From CBDCNP01 sp965222425 (GTDB taxonomy: Bacteria > Acidobacteriota > Vicinamibacteria > Marinacidobacterales > DATDRI01): a DNA stretch of 64,000 nucleotides. The notes under the pieces were generated by a model, which worked only from the letters and a program-made list of their open reading frames with translations, was not told the origin of the DNA and did not search any database. The stretch spans positions 62,001 to 126,000 of the forward strand of contig CBDCTW010000022.1 of the NCBI GenBank assembly GCA_965222425.1. The letters run 5' to 3'. The translations under genes and the position numbers were made by a program. Each line of letters opens with the position of its first letter. The stretch's first letter is position 1. This document shows positions 54,614-63,992 of the stretch, piece by piece.

Positions 54614-57220
54614 CTAGACCTCGCCGTTTCGGATCCTGGGGGTGATAAAGATCAAGAGTTCCTGATTCTCGTCCTGTTTCTGAGTCGTTCTGAACAGATT
54701 GCCCAGGATTGGAATCTTATGGAGCAAGGGCACGAATTGTTCAGCGGTACTTTGGGTATTGACGAAGACGCCGCCAATGACGGTCGTGGATCCATCCGCG
54801 ACCAGAACCTGCGTCGTCGCGGACTGCGTGATAATGCTCGGAATGCCGTTCACTGCACGACCGAAGTCGGCGGTGTCGTTGTTGACCTCGATGTCGAGAA
54901 TGATGGTATCCGACGACGTGATCTGTGGTGTGACGAGTAGCTCCAGCACCGCCTCCTTGAAGGTCACGGTCACGGTGTTGTTCGCGACGACCTGCACCGG
55001 GAAGGTAATTCCTTGCTTGATCTCGGCGGGCCTGTTGTTCTGCGTGATGATCTTGGGCGACGAGATGATCCGAACTTCACCTCTCGACTCGGCGGCCGCC
55101 AGCGCGACATCGATGCTGAAGGCGCCTGAGATACTCCCCAATGCGAGCCCGATGGCTCCGGTGGGAGCGTTGGGGATCGGTAGGTTCACCGCATAACCCC
55201 GTTGAGCTTCGTCGGCACCGATCACCGGGGGTAAACTTCCGGGATTTCGTGGAGCCGGAGCACGGAACTCTTGGTCCACCTCGGAGCCGATGGACTGCCC
55301 ATCGATCAGGACGGAGTTGGGGAACGTCAGCTCGTTGCTGTTCCCGAATGCCGCGTCCGTATGCCCGGTGAATCCCCACTGGATTCCTAAGTTGCGGCTG
55401 AAGATCCGGGTGGTCACGATGATGCGGGCCGAGATCTCGACACCGCGGATGTGTGCATCCAGGGTATCGATGAGGCTATCGATGGTATCGAGCCGATCGG
55501 GAAGGTCGGTGACGATGACCGTGTTGGTCCGCACGTCGATGGCGATGTCGCCGCGAGCGGAAAGGTTGCGCTGCACCAGTGACTGCACGTCACCGGCCTT
55601 TGCGTACGAGAGCTCGCGGATCATGGTCTTCAGGTCTCCGGCCAAGGCCTGCTCCTCGGCCAGCCGGCGTCGGTCCGCCTCCTCCTGAGCTAGCTCGGTG
55701 AGAGGAGCGATACGGATGACACTACCCTCCACGACGTAGCCCAGTCGGTGCGACTTGAGGATGAGATCCAGAGCCTGATCCCACGGGACCTCGGTGAGCA
55801 CCAGTGTGATCCTTCCGGTAACGCCGGGCTGAACGACGATATTGAGCCCGCTAATGTCTGCGAACAGACGAAAGATGTCCTGAATGTCACCGTCTTTGAA
55901 ATCCAGGCTGATGAGCTCTCCGGTGTATTCCCTGTCCCCTCCACCGATGGTGGCCCTTTGCAGTACACGCTGGCCGGGAACAGCTGCGGCTTCCGCGGAA
56001 GGTGGTTCTTGAAACGGCGGTTCCGGCAGTCCCGGCATGGGGGCAGCGAGTCCGCTATCGGGTGCCGACTGAGCGGGGGGCAGACTCTGCGCCACCACCG
56101 CCACCGGTTCCATGGAGGCAACCGGCGAGCTGTACTCGTCGAAACCGTAGCTCGTGAAATCCGATCCGCTGCCGGTCATAGTCATCTGAACCGTCCCCTC
56201 CGATTCGAGCGGAGGACCGAGCGCGGCGAGCCGGTCGGCGGAGGTCGAGAAGTAAATCTTCAGGTCATTCCCTTCGGAAACGGCCCGATGGAGAATGTCG
56301 AATTCAAGATCAAACACGATGCGAGTGATCCTCGGGTGGGCGCTCTGAAACTGAGCCACCCGCACCCGATAAACTCCTACCGCATCGATGGGCATTCTCC
56401 CCGTCGGAACGCGGTTGAGCGTTCCCGCAAAGTCGAACACCAGGCGGCTCGGGTCATCCAAACGGAAACTCGTGTAATTCAACCAACCATCGGCTTCAAC
56501 CGAGACGGTCAAAAGCCCTTCGGAAATCGAGTGAGATACTGCGTCGACGAAGGAAGCCGGCCTGGTAGGCTTGGCCGGCTTGACCAGTTGGTCCGGTGGT
56601 GGAGGTTCCACGTCACTGGCGTGTTGGTCGTTAAGCTCGCTACTCGTTACCTCTGGTCGCTCGATCGCGACATCCAACACCGGCGCCACCAGCGATGTGG
56701 CAGCGTTGATATTGGCGGACGGGTCGTTGTTGGGTGCATCAGGGACCTGCGCTTCGTTGGCCGTATTGGCAGGCGCCGATTCAGCTAGCGATTCCGCACC
56801 CTCGAAAAGAATCGTGAGCGCGTGCTCGCCCGCGGTAATCTGGTAGGGAACAAGTGAGCCTAATTTTATCTCGATCCGGGAAAGGCTCTTGCCGCTCGAC
56901 TCGTCCAGGCGAGTGGCACTAATGGACTCGACTTCCTGACTCCCGACGACGGTGTGCTCTGCTATCGCCGTGATAGCGGTGCCAGGCAGGTCGATGACCA
57001 GCGTCAGCGGGTCAGGGCTGTAATGGGTGTAGAACAGCGTGCCGCTCGTCTCAAACCACACTCGAGTACGCGCCGGCTCGACGTGATAGCGGACGGCGCG
57101 AATCGCCGTCTCACTCACCCCGAGTGGGACGCTCCCCTGGGCCGCCACAACTGACAGGCCCCACAAGACGATCACGGGAGCCAGGACTGCTGCCTGAACA
57201 ATTGACCAACGTTTCATCAT
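54614..57220 (-). CDS. pilQ: Type IV pilus secretin
   Basis: Outer-membrane channel for the pilus. A signal peptide (VQAAVLAPVIVLWGLSVVAAQ) is followed by two AMIN domains, a Pro-rich linker, STN (LDFKDGDIQDIFRLFADISG), N-domains (VQPGVTGRITLVLTEVPWDQ) and the secretin core (VQVVANNTVTVTFKEAVLEL; VPLLHKIPILGNLFRT). About 868 aa. ATG at 57220 overlaps the pilP stop and follows GGAGGAG; the longer frame to 57247 is not used. Confidence 0.96.
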   Translation of the reverse strand: MMKRWSIVQAAVLAPVIVLWGLSVVAAQGSVPLGVSETAIRAVRYHVEPARTRVWFETSGTLFYTHYSPDPLTLVIDLPGTAITAIAEHTVVGSQEVESISATRLDESSGKSLSRIEIKLGSLVPYQITAGEHALTILFEGAESLAESAPANTANEAQVPDAPNNDPSANINAATSLVAPVLDVAIERPEVTSSELNDQHASDVEPPPPDQLVKPAKPTRPASFVDAVSHSISEGLLTVSVEADGWLNYTSFRLDDPSRLVFDFAGTLNRVPTGRMPIDAVGVYRVRVAQFQSAHPRITRIVFDLEFDILHRAVSEGNDLKIYFSTSADRLAALGPPLESEGTVQMTMTGSGSDFTSYGFDEYSSPVASMEPVAVVAQSLPPAQSAPDSGLAAPMPGLPEPPFQEPPSAEAAAVPGQRVLQRATIGGGDREYTGELISLDFKDGDIQDIFRLFADISGLNIVVQPGVTGRITLVLTEVPWDQALDLILKSHRLGYVVEGSVIRIAPLTELAQEEADRRRLAEEQALAGDLKTMIRELSYAKAGDVQSLVQRNLSARGDIAIDVRTNTVIVTDLPDRLDTIDSLIDTLDAHIRGVEISARIIVTTRIFSRNLGIQWGFTGHTDAAFGNSNELTFPNSVLIDGQSIGSEVDQEFRAPAPRNPGSLPPVIGADEAQRGYAVNLPIPNAPTGAIGLALGSISGAFSIDVALAAAESRGEVRIISSPKIITQNNRPAEIKQGITFPVQVVANNTVTVTFKEAVLELLVTPQITSSDTIILDIEVNNDTADFGRAVNGIPSIITQSATTQVLVADGSTTVIGGVFVNTQSTAEQFVPLLHKIPILGNLFRTTQKQDENQELLIFITPRIRNGEV

Positions 57221-57774
57221 TGCTCCTCCTCCAACGGATGGAGCCACTTTTCAAGTCTTTGGAACTTCTCTATCCGTAGGGGGTCGCTGATTTCCTGGCG
57301 GAAAACAACTTTGTCGGAGTCAATCAATTCGATCATGCCGTCGTACATTCGCACCCCTTCTCGGGCAAAGTAACTCTTGTTGTCCGTACCCTGGATCATG
57401 GCGATGTAGCCTTCCGATGTCTTGACAAGACCCCGCAAGCTCACTTCTTGAATGAGCATGCCGCTCAATCCGGGTGGTCTCACCTCTGGAGGCAAGATGT
57501 TCAACCCCAGCGCCAAACTGATGAAGGGGTCCCTTCGACCGCCAGCATCGTAGGAAAAACCGGCTCCCTCTACGAGTTGTATTCCGTCGGGGACGACGGG
57601 AACTGCTTGATCCCCACCTTCTCCTTCAGTTAGCTGGTCTTGAGACTCTGTCTGTTCTCCTTGACCACCAACTTCTTGAGCCTGGACCCCCGAGACACTC
57701 GTCACGAAGACCATCACCAAGATGCTCGTCGCGCAACAAATCCTAAAGGGCCTCAAGAACGTTTCAGACCGCAT
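57217..57774 (-). CDS. pilP: Type IV pilus assembly lipoprotein-like PilP
   Basis: Links the inner-membrane PilNO complex to PilQ. ATG at 57774 gives 185 aa with a signal sequence (ICCATSILVMVFVTSVSGVQ), a disordered acidic region and the PilP beta domain (GGRRDPFISL, LSGMLIQEVSLRGLVKTSEG, YFAREGVRMYDG). The longer open frame overlaps pilO. The two Cys in the signal are not a standard lipobox. Confidence 0.92.
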   Translation of the reverse strand: MRSETFLRPFRICCATSILVMVFVTSVSGVQAQEVGGQGEQTESQDQLTEGEGGDQAVPVVPDGIQLVEGAGFSYDAGGRRDPFISLALGLNILPPEVRPPGLSGMLIQEVSLRGLVKTSEGYIAMIQGTDNKSYFAREGVRMYDGMIELIDSDKVVFRQEISDPLRIEKFQRLEKWLHPLEEEQ

Positions 57775-57800
57775 GGCTTCCTGCTCCCTTGAGCTCCGGC

Positions 57801-58406
57801 TCAGCGTCGCTTCCGACCCTTCTTCTTTTTCGACGGCGGAGGTGCTTGCCTTTCGATGAAAACGTAGGTTGTGGCGGTGCACGTGGCTCGGATCGTCGAC
57901 GAAACAGTAGGATTCTTCTGCGCACCGATCTTCAGGTTGCTCACCTTCACTATTCGAGACAGCTTGCTCAGTCGGTCGAAGAAGTAGGCAAGATTGTGGT
58001 ACGTCCCATCCAGGTCCAAACTAATCGGCCACTTCGCGTAGAAGTCGACGGGCTGCGTCGCCTCCGGCTTAAATCGAAGCACATTGAGATTCGACTGGGC
58101 GGCGAGCGCCTGCACTTTACGCAGGAGGTCATCCACCTCTTTGCTGTCGGGGAGAATCCGCGAAAGCGTTTGCAGCTGCGCTTCGCGCCTCTCCACCTCG
58201 CGCTTGAATTCAGGAAGTTTGGCGGCGGTGAGTTTGCCGCTCTCTACCTCATCAGATAGCGCTTGGCGTTCGTTTTCCTTCTTCTCGATGTCTTCTTGCA
58301 TCCCGCTATAGATGAGGTAGTGGAATCCGCCGTAGAAAGCGGCACCCAGGACGACACACATTGCCAGCTGAGAACCGAAGGACATTTTTCCCATATCGAG
58401 TGCCAT
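57801..58406 (-). CDS. pilO: Type IV pilus assembly protein PilO
   Basis: One membrane helix (LAMCVVLGAAFYGGFHYLIY), a coiled coil (EKKENERQALSDEVESGKL) and the ferredoxin-like domain with WPISLDLDGTYHNLAYFFDR. ATG at 58406 after GGGGAGG gives 201 aa; a longer frame overlaps pilN. Ends in a Lys/Arg-rich tail. Confidence 0.92.
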   Translation of the reverse strand: MALDMGKMSFGSQLAMCVVLGAAFYGGFHYLIYSGMQEDIEKKENERQALSDEVESGKLTAAKLPEFKREVERREAQLQTLSRILPDSKEVDDLLRKVQALAAQSNLNVLRFKPEATQPVDFYAKWPISLDLDGTYHNLAYFFDRLSKLSRIVKVSNLKIGAQKNPTVSSTIRATCTATTYVFIERQAPPPSKKKKGRKRR

Positions 58407-58419
58407 GGCTATCCTCCCC

Positions 58420-59061
58420 TCACCTGGAGCCGCCGGCCGCTGCCGGCTGGTCGCCACCCGCGGCTTCCGGAGCCTTCGGGATGACCACTTGGGCGCGTAG
58501 TTGGAAAGTGGTGAACTCCGACTTATCCTGCTTGGCGTCGATGAGCTCCACGTTGCGGAAGTAATCGGTGTCCTCGAGCTTGCGGATGTAGTCGGCGATG
58601 CTCACATAAGATGCCGCCATCCCGTTCACCGCAACGCCACGACTGGTCTGCGACAGGTTGGTCAGCCAAATGAAGTCCGGGAGCTGAGCGGAGAGCTCGT
58701 CCAGCATACGTACCGGACCCTGCCGTTCACTCATAAGACGTTGAATGAGCTCCTCCTTCTCCTTGAGCTCCTTCAACTGCTTCTGGTACTCGTTGACTTG
58801 GCTGATGATCGTCGCCAGCCGAGCTTTCTCTTGGTTAAGAGAAGCGATGTCCTCGTCCAAGTTGGAGAGGGTTTGCTGGGCCGACCACCACTGATAGCCG
58901 ATAAAGGCAAGGGACCCTCCCAAGACCAAGATGGCTATGAGAAGACCACTGTTTTCCGAAGGGTCAGAGGGAATTCCCGGTTCCAGCCCCAAGCCACCGC
59001 CACCAAAAACTCCTCCCCGTGCAGCCGGCTCTTTTGATCCTAGAAGGTTGACCCTGATCAT
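58420..59061 (-). CDS. pilN: Type IV pilus assembly protein PilN
   Basis: Short cytoplasmic N-terminus IRVNLLGSKEP, in place of the usual INLLP motif that binds PilM, then a helix (LLIAILVLGGSLAFIGYQWW), a coiled coil and a periplasmic domain (PDFIWLTNLSQTSRGVAVNG). 213 aa. ATG at 59061 with an in-frame GTG just before it. 11 bp after pilM. Confidence 0.92.
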   Translation of the reverse strand: MIRVNLLGSKEPAARGGVFGGGGLGLEPGIPSDPSENSGLLIAILVLGGSLAFIGYQWWSAQQTLSNLDEDIASLNQEKARLATIISQVNEYQKQLKELKEKEELIQRLMSERQGPVRMLDELSAQLPDFIWLTNLSQTSRGVAVNGMAASYVSIADYIRKLEDTDYFRNVELIDAKQDKSEFTTFQLRAQVVIPKAPEAAGGDQPAAAGGSR

Positions 59062-59072
59062 CACTCACCCGG

Positions 59073-60116
59073 CTATCTCAGAGCCAGCCCGACCGCGATG
59101 GCACAGGCGGGCCCCACTTCTTGAAGATAGTCCGCATCGAAGTCCTTCGGGCTGAAGCTTACGCTCTGGAACGGGTCGAACAGCTCGACGCGAGTGTCGA
59201 ACCGCTCTGCCATCTTGTCCTGCAAGCCGACAACCCTTGCGCTCCCTCCGCTCAAAACGATGAGATCGATGCGATCCTCCGACGTTGTGGCCTTGAAAAA
59301 ATCGAACGTCTTCTGGAGCTCCATTAGCACGGTCTCAGTGACCTGGTCGATGATGGGCATCACCGAATCCATTCCCTGTCCACCCTGCCCTGTTTTGAGA
59401 TTTTCAGCCTGCTCGAAACTGACGCTTAGGTCCTTCTGTATCGCATCGGTGTACTGATTGCCCCCGACGGTGGTGATGTCGCGGGTAAAGACCGAGCTGT
59501 CGCCCTTGATGGCGTTAATGTTGGCCTGGCTGGCGCCGATATTCACCAGGGTCACGATCCGGCTGGGCCCGGCGCCGTAGTTCACATCGTAGGCGTTTTG
59601 GAGAGCGAAGGCATCGATATCCATCACCACTGGGTTTCGACCCGCCTGGGTGATGACGCTCATATAGTCGTTGATTTTGTCCTTCTTCGCGGCCACGAGT
59701 AGGACGTCCATGTTCCCGCCGGCGGCGCCTGGATCCAGAACTTGGTAGTCGAGGTTGACGTCCTGGATGTCGAAGGGGATGTACTGTTCGGCCTCCCAGT
59801 GGATGGACTCCGCCAGCTCTTGCTCGGTCATACTAGGGAGCTGTATCTTCTTTACAATCACTGAGTTACCACTAATGGCCGTAGCCACTTCTTGAGTTTT
59901 GATCTTGTACTCGGCGAAAAGACGATGGATGGCGTCGATCACGGTCGTCGAGTCCATAATTTGGCCATCCACAATGGCCTCGGGAGGGAGGTACTCGATT
60001 CCCACGTTGGCTAGCTCCCAGGATTCCCCCTTGGCAGGCTTGACCTCGACCGCCTTGATAGAGCTCGATCCGATGTCTAACCCCACGAGGTTCTTCTTCT
60101 TGCCGAACAGAGCCAC
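59073..60116 (-). CDS. pilM: Type IV pilus assembly ATPase PilM
   Basis: Actin-like cytoplasmic protein: VGLDIGSSSIKAVEVKPAKG (phosphate 1), LVNIGASQANINAI and VLSGGSARVVGLQDKMAERF. 347 aa. First gene of pilM-N-O-P-Q and the two lipoprotein genes. Confidence 0.96.
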   Translation of the reverse strand: MALFGKKKNLVGLDIGSSSIKAVEVKPAKGESWELANVGIEYLPPEAIVDGQIMDSTTVIDAIHRLFAEYKIKTQEVATAISGNSVIVKKIQLPSMTEQELAESIHWEAEQYIPFDIQDVNLDYQVLDPGAAGGNMDVLLVAAKKDKINDYMSVITQAGRNPVVMDIDAFALQNAYDVNYGAGPSRIVTLVNIGASQANINAIKGDSSVFTRDITTVGGNQYTDAIQKDLSVSFEQAENLKTGQGGQGMDSVMPIIDQVTETVLMELQKTFDFFKATTSEDRIDLIVLSGGSARVVGLQDKMAERFDTRVELFDPFQSVSFSPKDFDADYLQEVGPACAIAVGLALR

Positions 60117-60186
60117 AGGTCCGTCTCCCCGCTAACCCATCCCGATTTGATGAAGACTTACTGGAAGAAAGTTAAAGTACTACGTG

Positions 60187-60216
60187 AAGTTACAGCACAA
60201 AGATTCTATCTGTCAA
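60187..60216 (-). promoter_or_regulatory. Putative sigma-70 promoter of pilM operon
   Basis: Minus strand TTGACA (60216-60211), 18-base spacer, TAACTT (60192-60187). Perfect -35, modest -10, about 70 bp before pilM. No sigma-54 site was found here, so pilMNOPQ may be constitutive. Confidence 0.5.
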
Positions 60217-60304
60217 GAGAAAAAAGCCTTCTAAAAGTGAGCTTGGGTTTGGCTACACGTTATGAGGCATGCTTGCCGATTTGTCAAGAGGGTTTCATGG
60301 GGCA

Positions 60305-60336
60305 GCCCCCCCGTGGGGATTCTCCCATAGGGGGGC
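60305..60336. other. Strong hairpin between divergent pilM and rplM promoters
   Basis: Stem GCCCCCC/GGGGGGC is continued, after one mismatch, by TGGG/CCCA pairing around a short loop. It lies upstream of both promoters, so it is not a simple transcript terminator for either gene. Confidence 0.55.
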
Positions 60337-60422
60337 ACTGATTCGGCATCTCCGGGACCGTTTCCCCTTTTACCGGAAGAGCCCGCCGATCACGGGAAAC
60401 CCGCGGTTTTGCTGCTTTTTCC

Positions 60423-60451
60423 TTGACACGACCGCTAGGGACAGTTAGGCT
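60423..60451 (+). promoter_or_regulatory. Putative sigma-70 promoter of rplM-rpsI
   Basis: TTGACA (60423-60428), 17-base spacer, TAGGCT (60446-60451), about 90 bp before the preferred rplM start. Confidence 0.5.
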
Positions 60452-60538
60452 AACGGACTGTCGTCCCGAGGCAGCGAAAGTCGGGACGGATTTCACATGC
60501 CGCTGGAATCGGTAAGAGGGTCAGGCGGAACACTGGAA

Positions 60539-60988
60539 GTGTTAACACCGTTCGTCAAGAGAGCAGACATCGAGCGCCACTGGTATGTCGTGGACGCCGA
60601 CGGCAAAATCCTGGGACGGCTCGCGAGCTGCATTGCCGTGATCCTGACCGGCAAAGACAAGCCCATCTACGCCCCGTTTCTCGACACCGGCGATCACGTC
60701 ATCGTTATCAACGCCGAGAAGGTTCGGCTCACTGGCGCCAAGGAAACCGGGAAGCATTATTACCACCATTCCGGTTACCCTGGAGGAATTCGCAAGCAAC
60801 GGGCAGAGGAGGTGCGGGCCAAACATCCGGAGAGGCTCGTCGAGGCGGCGGTCCGCGGTATGCTTCCCAAGAACAAATTGGGCCGCGCCCAGTTCAAAAA
60901 GCTAAAGGTCTACAGCGGACCCGACCATCCGCACCAAGCGCAGCAGCCCCAGCCACTCGAAGTCGGGGCTGCCTCCCAGGCCAGCTAA
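60539..60988 (+). CDS. rplM: 50S ribosomal protein L13
   Basis: ADIERHWYVVDADGKILGRL, DHVIVINAEKVRLTG, HSGYPGGIRKQRAEEVRA and VRGMLPKNKLGRAQFKKLKV are the L13 signatures. The GTG at 60539 gives 149 aa aligned with the family N-terminus; the open frame to 60497 would add 14 residues. A Gln/Pro-rich tail extends the usual C-terminus. Cotranscribed with rpsI. Confidence 0.94.
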   Translation: MLTPFVKRADIERHWYVVDADGKILGRLASCIAVILTGKDKPIYAPFLDTGDHVIVINAEKVRLTGAKETGKHYYHHSGYPGGIRKQRAEEVRAKHPERLVEAAVRGMLPKNKLGRAQFKKLKVYSGPDHPHQAQQPQPLEVGAASQAS

Positions 60989-61023
60989 ACTACTAGGACA
61001 AAGCCAGAGCAAGCCAAATCACA

Positions 61024-61425
61024 TTGACAACTACCAACAAGCTTCAATACTACGGAACCGGGAAGAGGAAGACCTCCGTAGCCCGAGTTTTTCTGCGCCC
61101 CGGCAAGGGACGAATTCAGGTTAACGGGCGCCCTCTCGAGGACTACTTCCCGAGCGACATGCACAAAATGATCGTCAAGCAACCGCTTCAGCTCACGGAG
61201 TCATCGGACAAGTTTGATGTCCACGCCAAGCTCCGCGGCGGAGGAGTCACGGGGCAGGCATGGGCGTTGCGGCTCGGCGTGAGCCGCGCGCTGTGTGACT
61301 TCAACCAGGAGCTCCGCGGGAAGCTGAAGGCGGCAGGGTTTCTCACGCGGGACGCGCGGATCAAGGAACGCAAGAAGTATGGCCAGCCGGGTGCCCGCAA
61401 GCGGTTCCAGTATTCCAAGCGTTAG
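61024..61425 (+). CDS. rpsI: 30S ribosomal protein S9
   Basis: YYGTGKRKTSVARVFLRPGK at the start and KKYGQPGARKRFQYSKR at the end are characteristic; the C-terminal KR tail reaches the P site. 133 aa, TTG start. 35 bp after rplM. Confidence 0.96.
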   Translation: MTTTNKLQYYGTGKRKTSVARVFLRPGKGRIQVNGRPLEDYFPSDMHKMIVKQPLQLTESSDKFDVHAKLRGGGVTGQAWALRLGVSRALCDFNQELRGKLKAAGFLTRDARIKERKKYGQPGARKRFQYSKR

Positions 61426-61438
61426 GGGGAGGATTTTT

Positions 61439-62269
61439 TTGGCGTCGACTTCGGTAACAATGAAAGAGCTGTTGGAGGCGGGGGTTCACTTCGGCCACCA
61501 AACCAAGAGGTGGAACCCGAAGATGAAAGAGTTCATCTTCGGGGAACGAAACGGAATCTATATCATCGATCTTCAAAAGACGCTCAAGCTCTTTAGAGAA
61601 GCCCTTAAGTTCGCCTCGCAGCTCGGCGCCCAAGGCAAGACCGTCCTCTTCGTAGGCACTAAACGCCAAGCTCAGGAGATCGTGGCAGAAGAGGCCGAAC
61701 GCTCCGAAATGTTTTATGTCAACCAGCGCTGGCTGGGTGGACTCCTCACTAATTTCGTCACCGTCCAAAAGAGCATCGCGCGGCTGCGAGAGCTGAACGC
61801 GATGGCCACCGAGGGCCGCTTCGATGAACTGTCGAAGAAAGAGGTTTCCCGTCTCGAGAAGGAACGGAGACGGCTCGAGAAGAATCTGCGCGGAATCCTA
61901 CATATGGACCGGCTTCCGGATGCGCTTTTCGTGATCGACTCGAACCGTGAGGCCATTGCGGTCCACGAAGCCCGTAAGCTCAGGATTCCGGTGATCGCCA
62001 TCGTCGACACCAACTGCGACCCGGGGCAGGTCGACCACGTGATTCCGGGGAACGATGATGCGCTCCGAGCCATCAGGCTTTTCGCCTCGCGGTTGGCCGA
62101 CGCCATCATCGATGGCCGCCAGATGCGGGAAAACCTCCCGCCCCTTTCATCTAAGGAAGGACCCGGGGAAGCCCCGGAGTCCCCGGCATCCAAAGACACC
62201 GCCGAAGGAGGGGAGGCGACGGGAGCCCAACTGCAACCACCCGCTCAGGTACTTCGTCCCCCCGCTTAG
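61439..62269 (+). CDS. rpsB: 30S ribosomal protein S2
   Basis: TMKELLEAGVHFGHQTKRWN, MKEFIFGERNGIYIIDLQKT, NQRWLGGLLTNFVTVQKS and PVIAIVDTNCDPGQVDHVIP. TTG at 61439, six bases after GGGGGAGGA, gives 276 aa; the longer frame overlaps rpsI. A 45-residue Pro/Glu/Gly-rich C-terminal tail is longer than in most S2 proteins. Confidence 0.95.
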   Translation: MASTSVTMKELLEAGVHFGHQTKRWNPKMKEFIFGERNGIYIIDLQKTLKLFREALKFASQLGAQGKTVLFVGTKRQAQEIVAEEAERSEMFYVNQRWLGGLLTNFVTVQKSIARLRELNAMATEGRFDELSKKEVSRLEKERRRLEKNLRGILHMDRLPDALFVIDSNREAIAVHEARKLRIPVIAIVDTNCDPGQVDHVIPGNDDALRAIRLFASRLADAIIDGRQMRENLPPLSSKEGPGEAPESPASKDTAEGGEATGAQLQPPAQVLRPPA

Positions 62270-62288
62270 ATAACAGCATCCTAACTCC

Positions 62289-62305
62289 CTCTCCCTTTGG
62301 GAGAG
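62289..62305 (+). terminator. Small hairpin after rpsB
   Basis: CTCTCCC-TTT-GGGAGAG, a 7-bp stem with a 3-base loop, 20 bp after the rpsB stop. No T-run follows, so termination is uncertain. Confidence 0.4.
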
Positions 62306-62308
62306 TTG

Positions 62309-62351
62309 GGCGTCAAAATAGGGCGTAGCGCTATCAACGTGGCCAGACGCC
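62309..62351 (-). repeat. Structured intergenic repeat, copy D
   Basis: Read on the minus strand: stem GGCGTC/GACGCC around a 31-base loop starting TGGCCACGTTG and ending TTTT. It lies in the rpsB-tsf gap, antisense to both genes. The loop middle (GATAGC, CTAC) matches copy C. Confidence 0.7.
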
Positions 62352-62422
62352 GGTCGCCGCCGCTTCGTCATCCCTGTGGCCACGCCGCGCCGCCGGATTG
62401 CAATAGCCGGAAGCAACGAGAG

Positions 62423-62467
62423 GCCGCCAAATAGTGTGGTTGCTTTGACCGGATGTGGCCAGGCAGC
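62423..62467 (-). repeat. Structured intergenic repeat, copy E
   Basis: Read on the minus strand: stem GCTGCC/GGCGGC around a 33-base loop starting TGGCCACATC and ending ATTT. One stem pair is G-U on this strand but a C-A mismatch on the other, so folding as RNA is only good on the strand that carries the shared loop motif. The most diverged copy. Confidence 0.55.
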
Positions 62468-62563
62468 CGTCTACTTTCTGCTTCAGCCTGGGCACACTTC
62501 ATGGGATGATGGGCCCCGCCGAGTTCTAGAATCGCCGTAATTGGGAGAAAGCAGGCCAGAAAA

Positions 62564-63172
<609 letters not shown>

Positions 63173-63237
63173 AATTTAATTGGGAAACGACTGGCCCGCA
63201 GGGCGGGTGCTCTCTCGTCATTCGGGCAGACACGAAG

Positions 63238-63960
63238 ATGCCGACTAAGAAGCCGGTCTACAAACGCATTTTGGTCAAGCTTTCCGGCGAAGCCTTGATG
63301 GGCGGGCGGGCCTTCGGCATCGATCCGCAGGTCTTCCAGATCATGGCACGGGAAATCCACGAAGTGCAGTCCATGGGAGTGGAGATCTCAGCAGTTATCG
63401 GCGGGGGGAACATCTTCCGAGGAATGGCACCTTCCGCTCGCGGCATGGATCGGGTAGCTGCGGATCACATGGGGATGTTGGCGACCGTTATCAACGCCCT
63501 CGCCCTTCAAGATGCCCTCGAGAAACTGGGTACGCACACCCGTGTCCTGTCGGCCATCGAAATGCGTGAAGTCGCCGAGCCTTTCATTCGCCGGCGCGCC
63601 ATTAGGCATCTAGAGAAGGGCCGGGTCGTCATCTTCGCTGCTGGCACCGGCAATCCTTACTTCTCCACCGACACCGCCGCGGCCCTACGCGCTATGGAGA
63701 TCAAAGCAGAGATCATTCTTAAGGGAACGAAGGTTGCCGGAATCTACTCGGCCGATCCGGAGAAGGAGACAGACGCGACGCGGTTCGATACCATCACCTA
63801 CCTCGAGGTCATCGAGAAGGGCCTCAAAGTAATGGACACCACCGCCATATCTCTATGTATGGACAACCGTCTTCCGCTCATCGTCTTCGATGTGAGAAAG
63901 TCGGGCAACATGAAGCGAGTCATCTGCGGCGAGAAGATCGGCACCATGGTCCGCAGCTGA
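63238..63960 (+). CDS. pyrH: UMP kinase
   Basis: Amino-acid-kinase fold: RILVKLSGEALMGG, VIGGGNIFRGM, MDRVAADHMGMLATVINAL, FAAGTGNPYFSTDTAAALRA and KVAGIYSADPEKE. 240 aa. In the usual rpsB-tsf-pyrH-frr order. Confidence 0.97.
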   Translation: MPTKKPVYKRILVKLSGEALMGGRAFGIDPQVFQIMAREIHEVQSMGVEISAVIGGGNIFRGMAPSARGMDRVAADHMGMLATVINALALQDALEKLGTHTRVLSAIEMREVAEPFIRRRAIRHLEKGRVVIFAAGTGNPYFSTDTAAALRAMEIKAEIILKGTKVAGIYSADPEKETDATRFDTITYLEVIEKGLKVMDTTAISLCMDNRLPLIVFDVRKSGNMKRVICGEKIGTMVRS

Positions 63961-63992
63961 GCCGGGGAGAGAGCGGCTCCGCAGGGTTTCCC

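Larger units (their letters stand above)
60117..60538. other. Divergent pilM/rplM regulatory region
   Basis: About 420 bp with no convincing gene. It holds the pilM promoter (60187-60216), a strong hairpin (60305-60336) and the rplM promoter (60423-60451). Confidence 0.6.
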
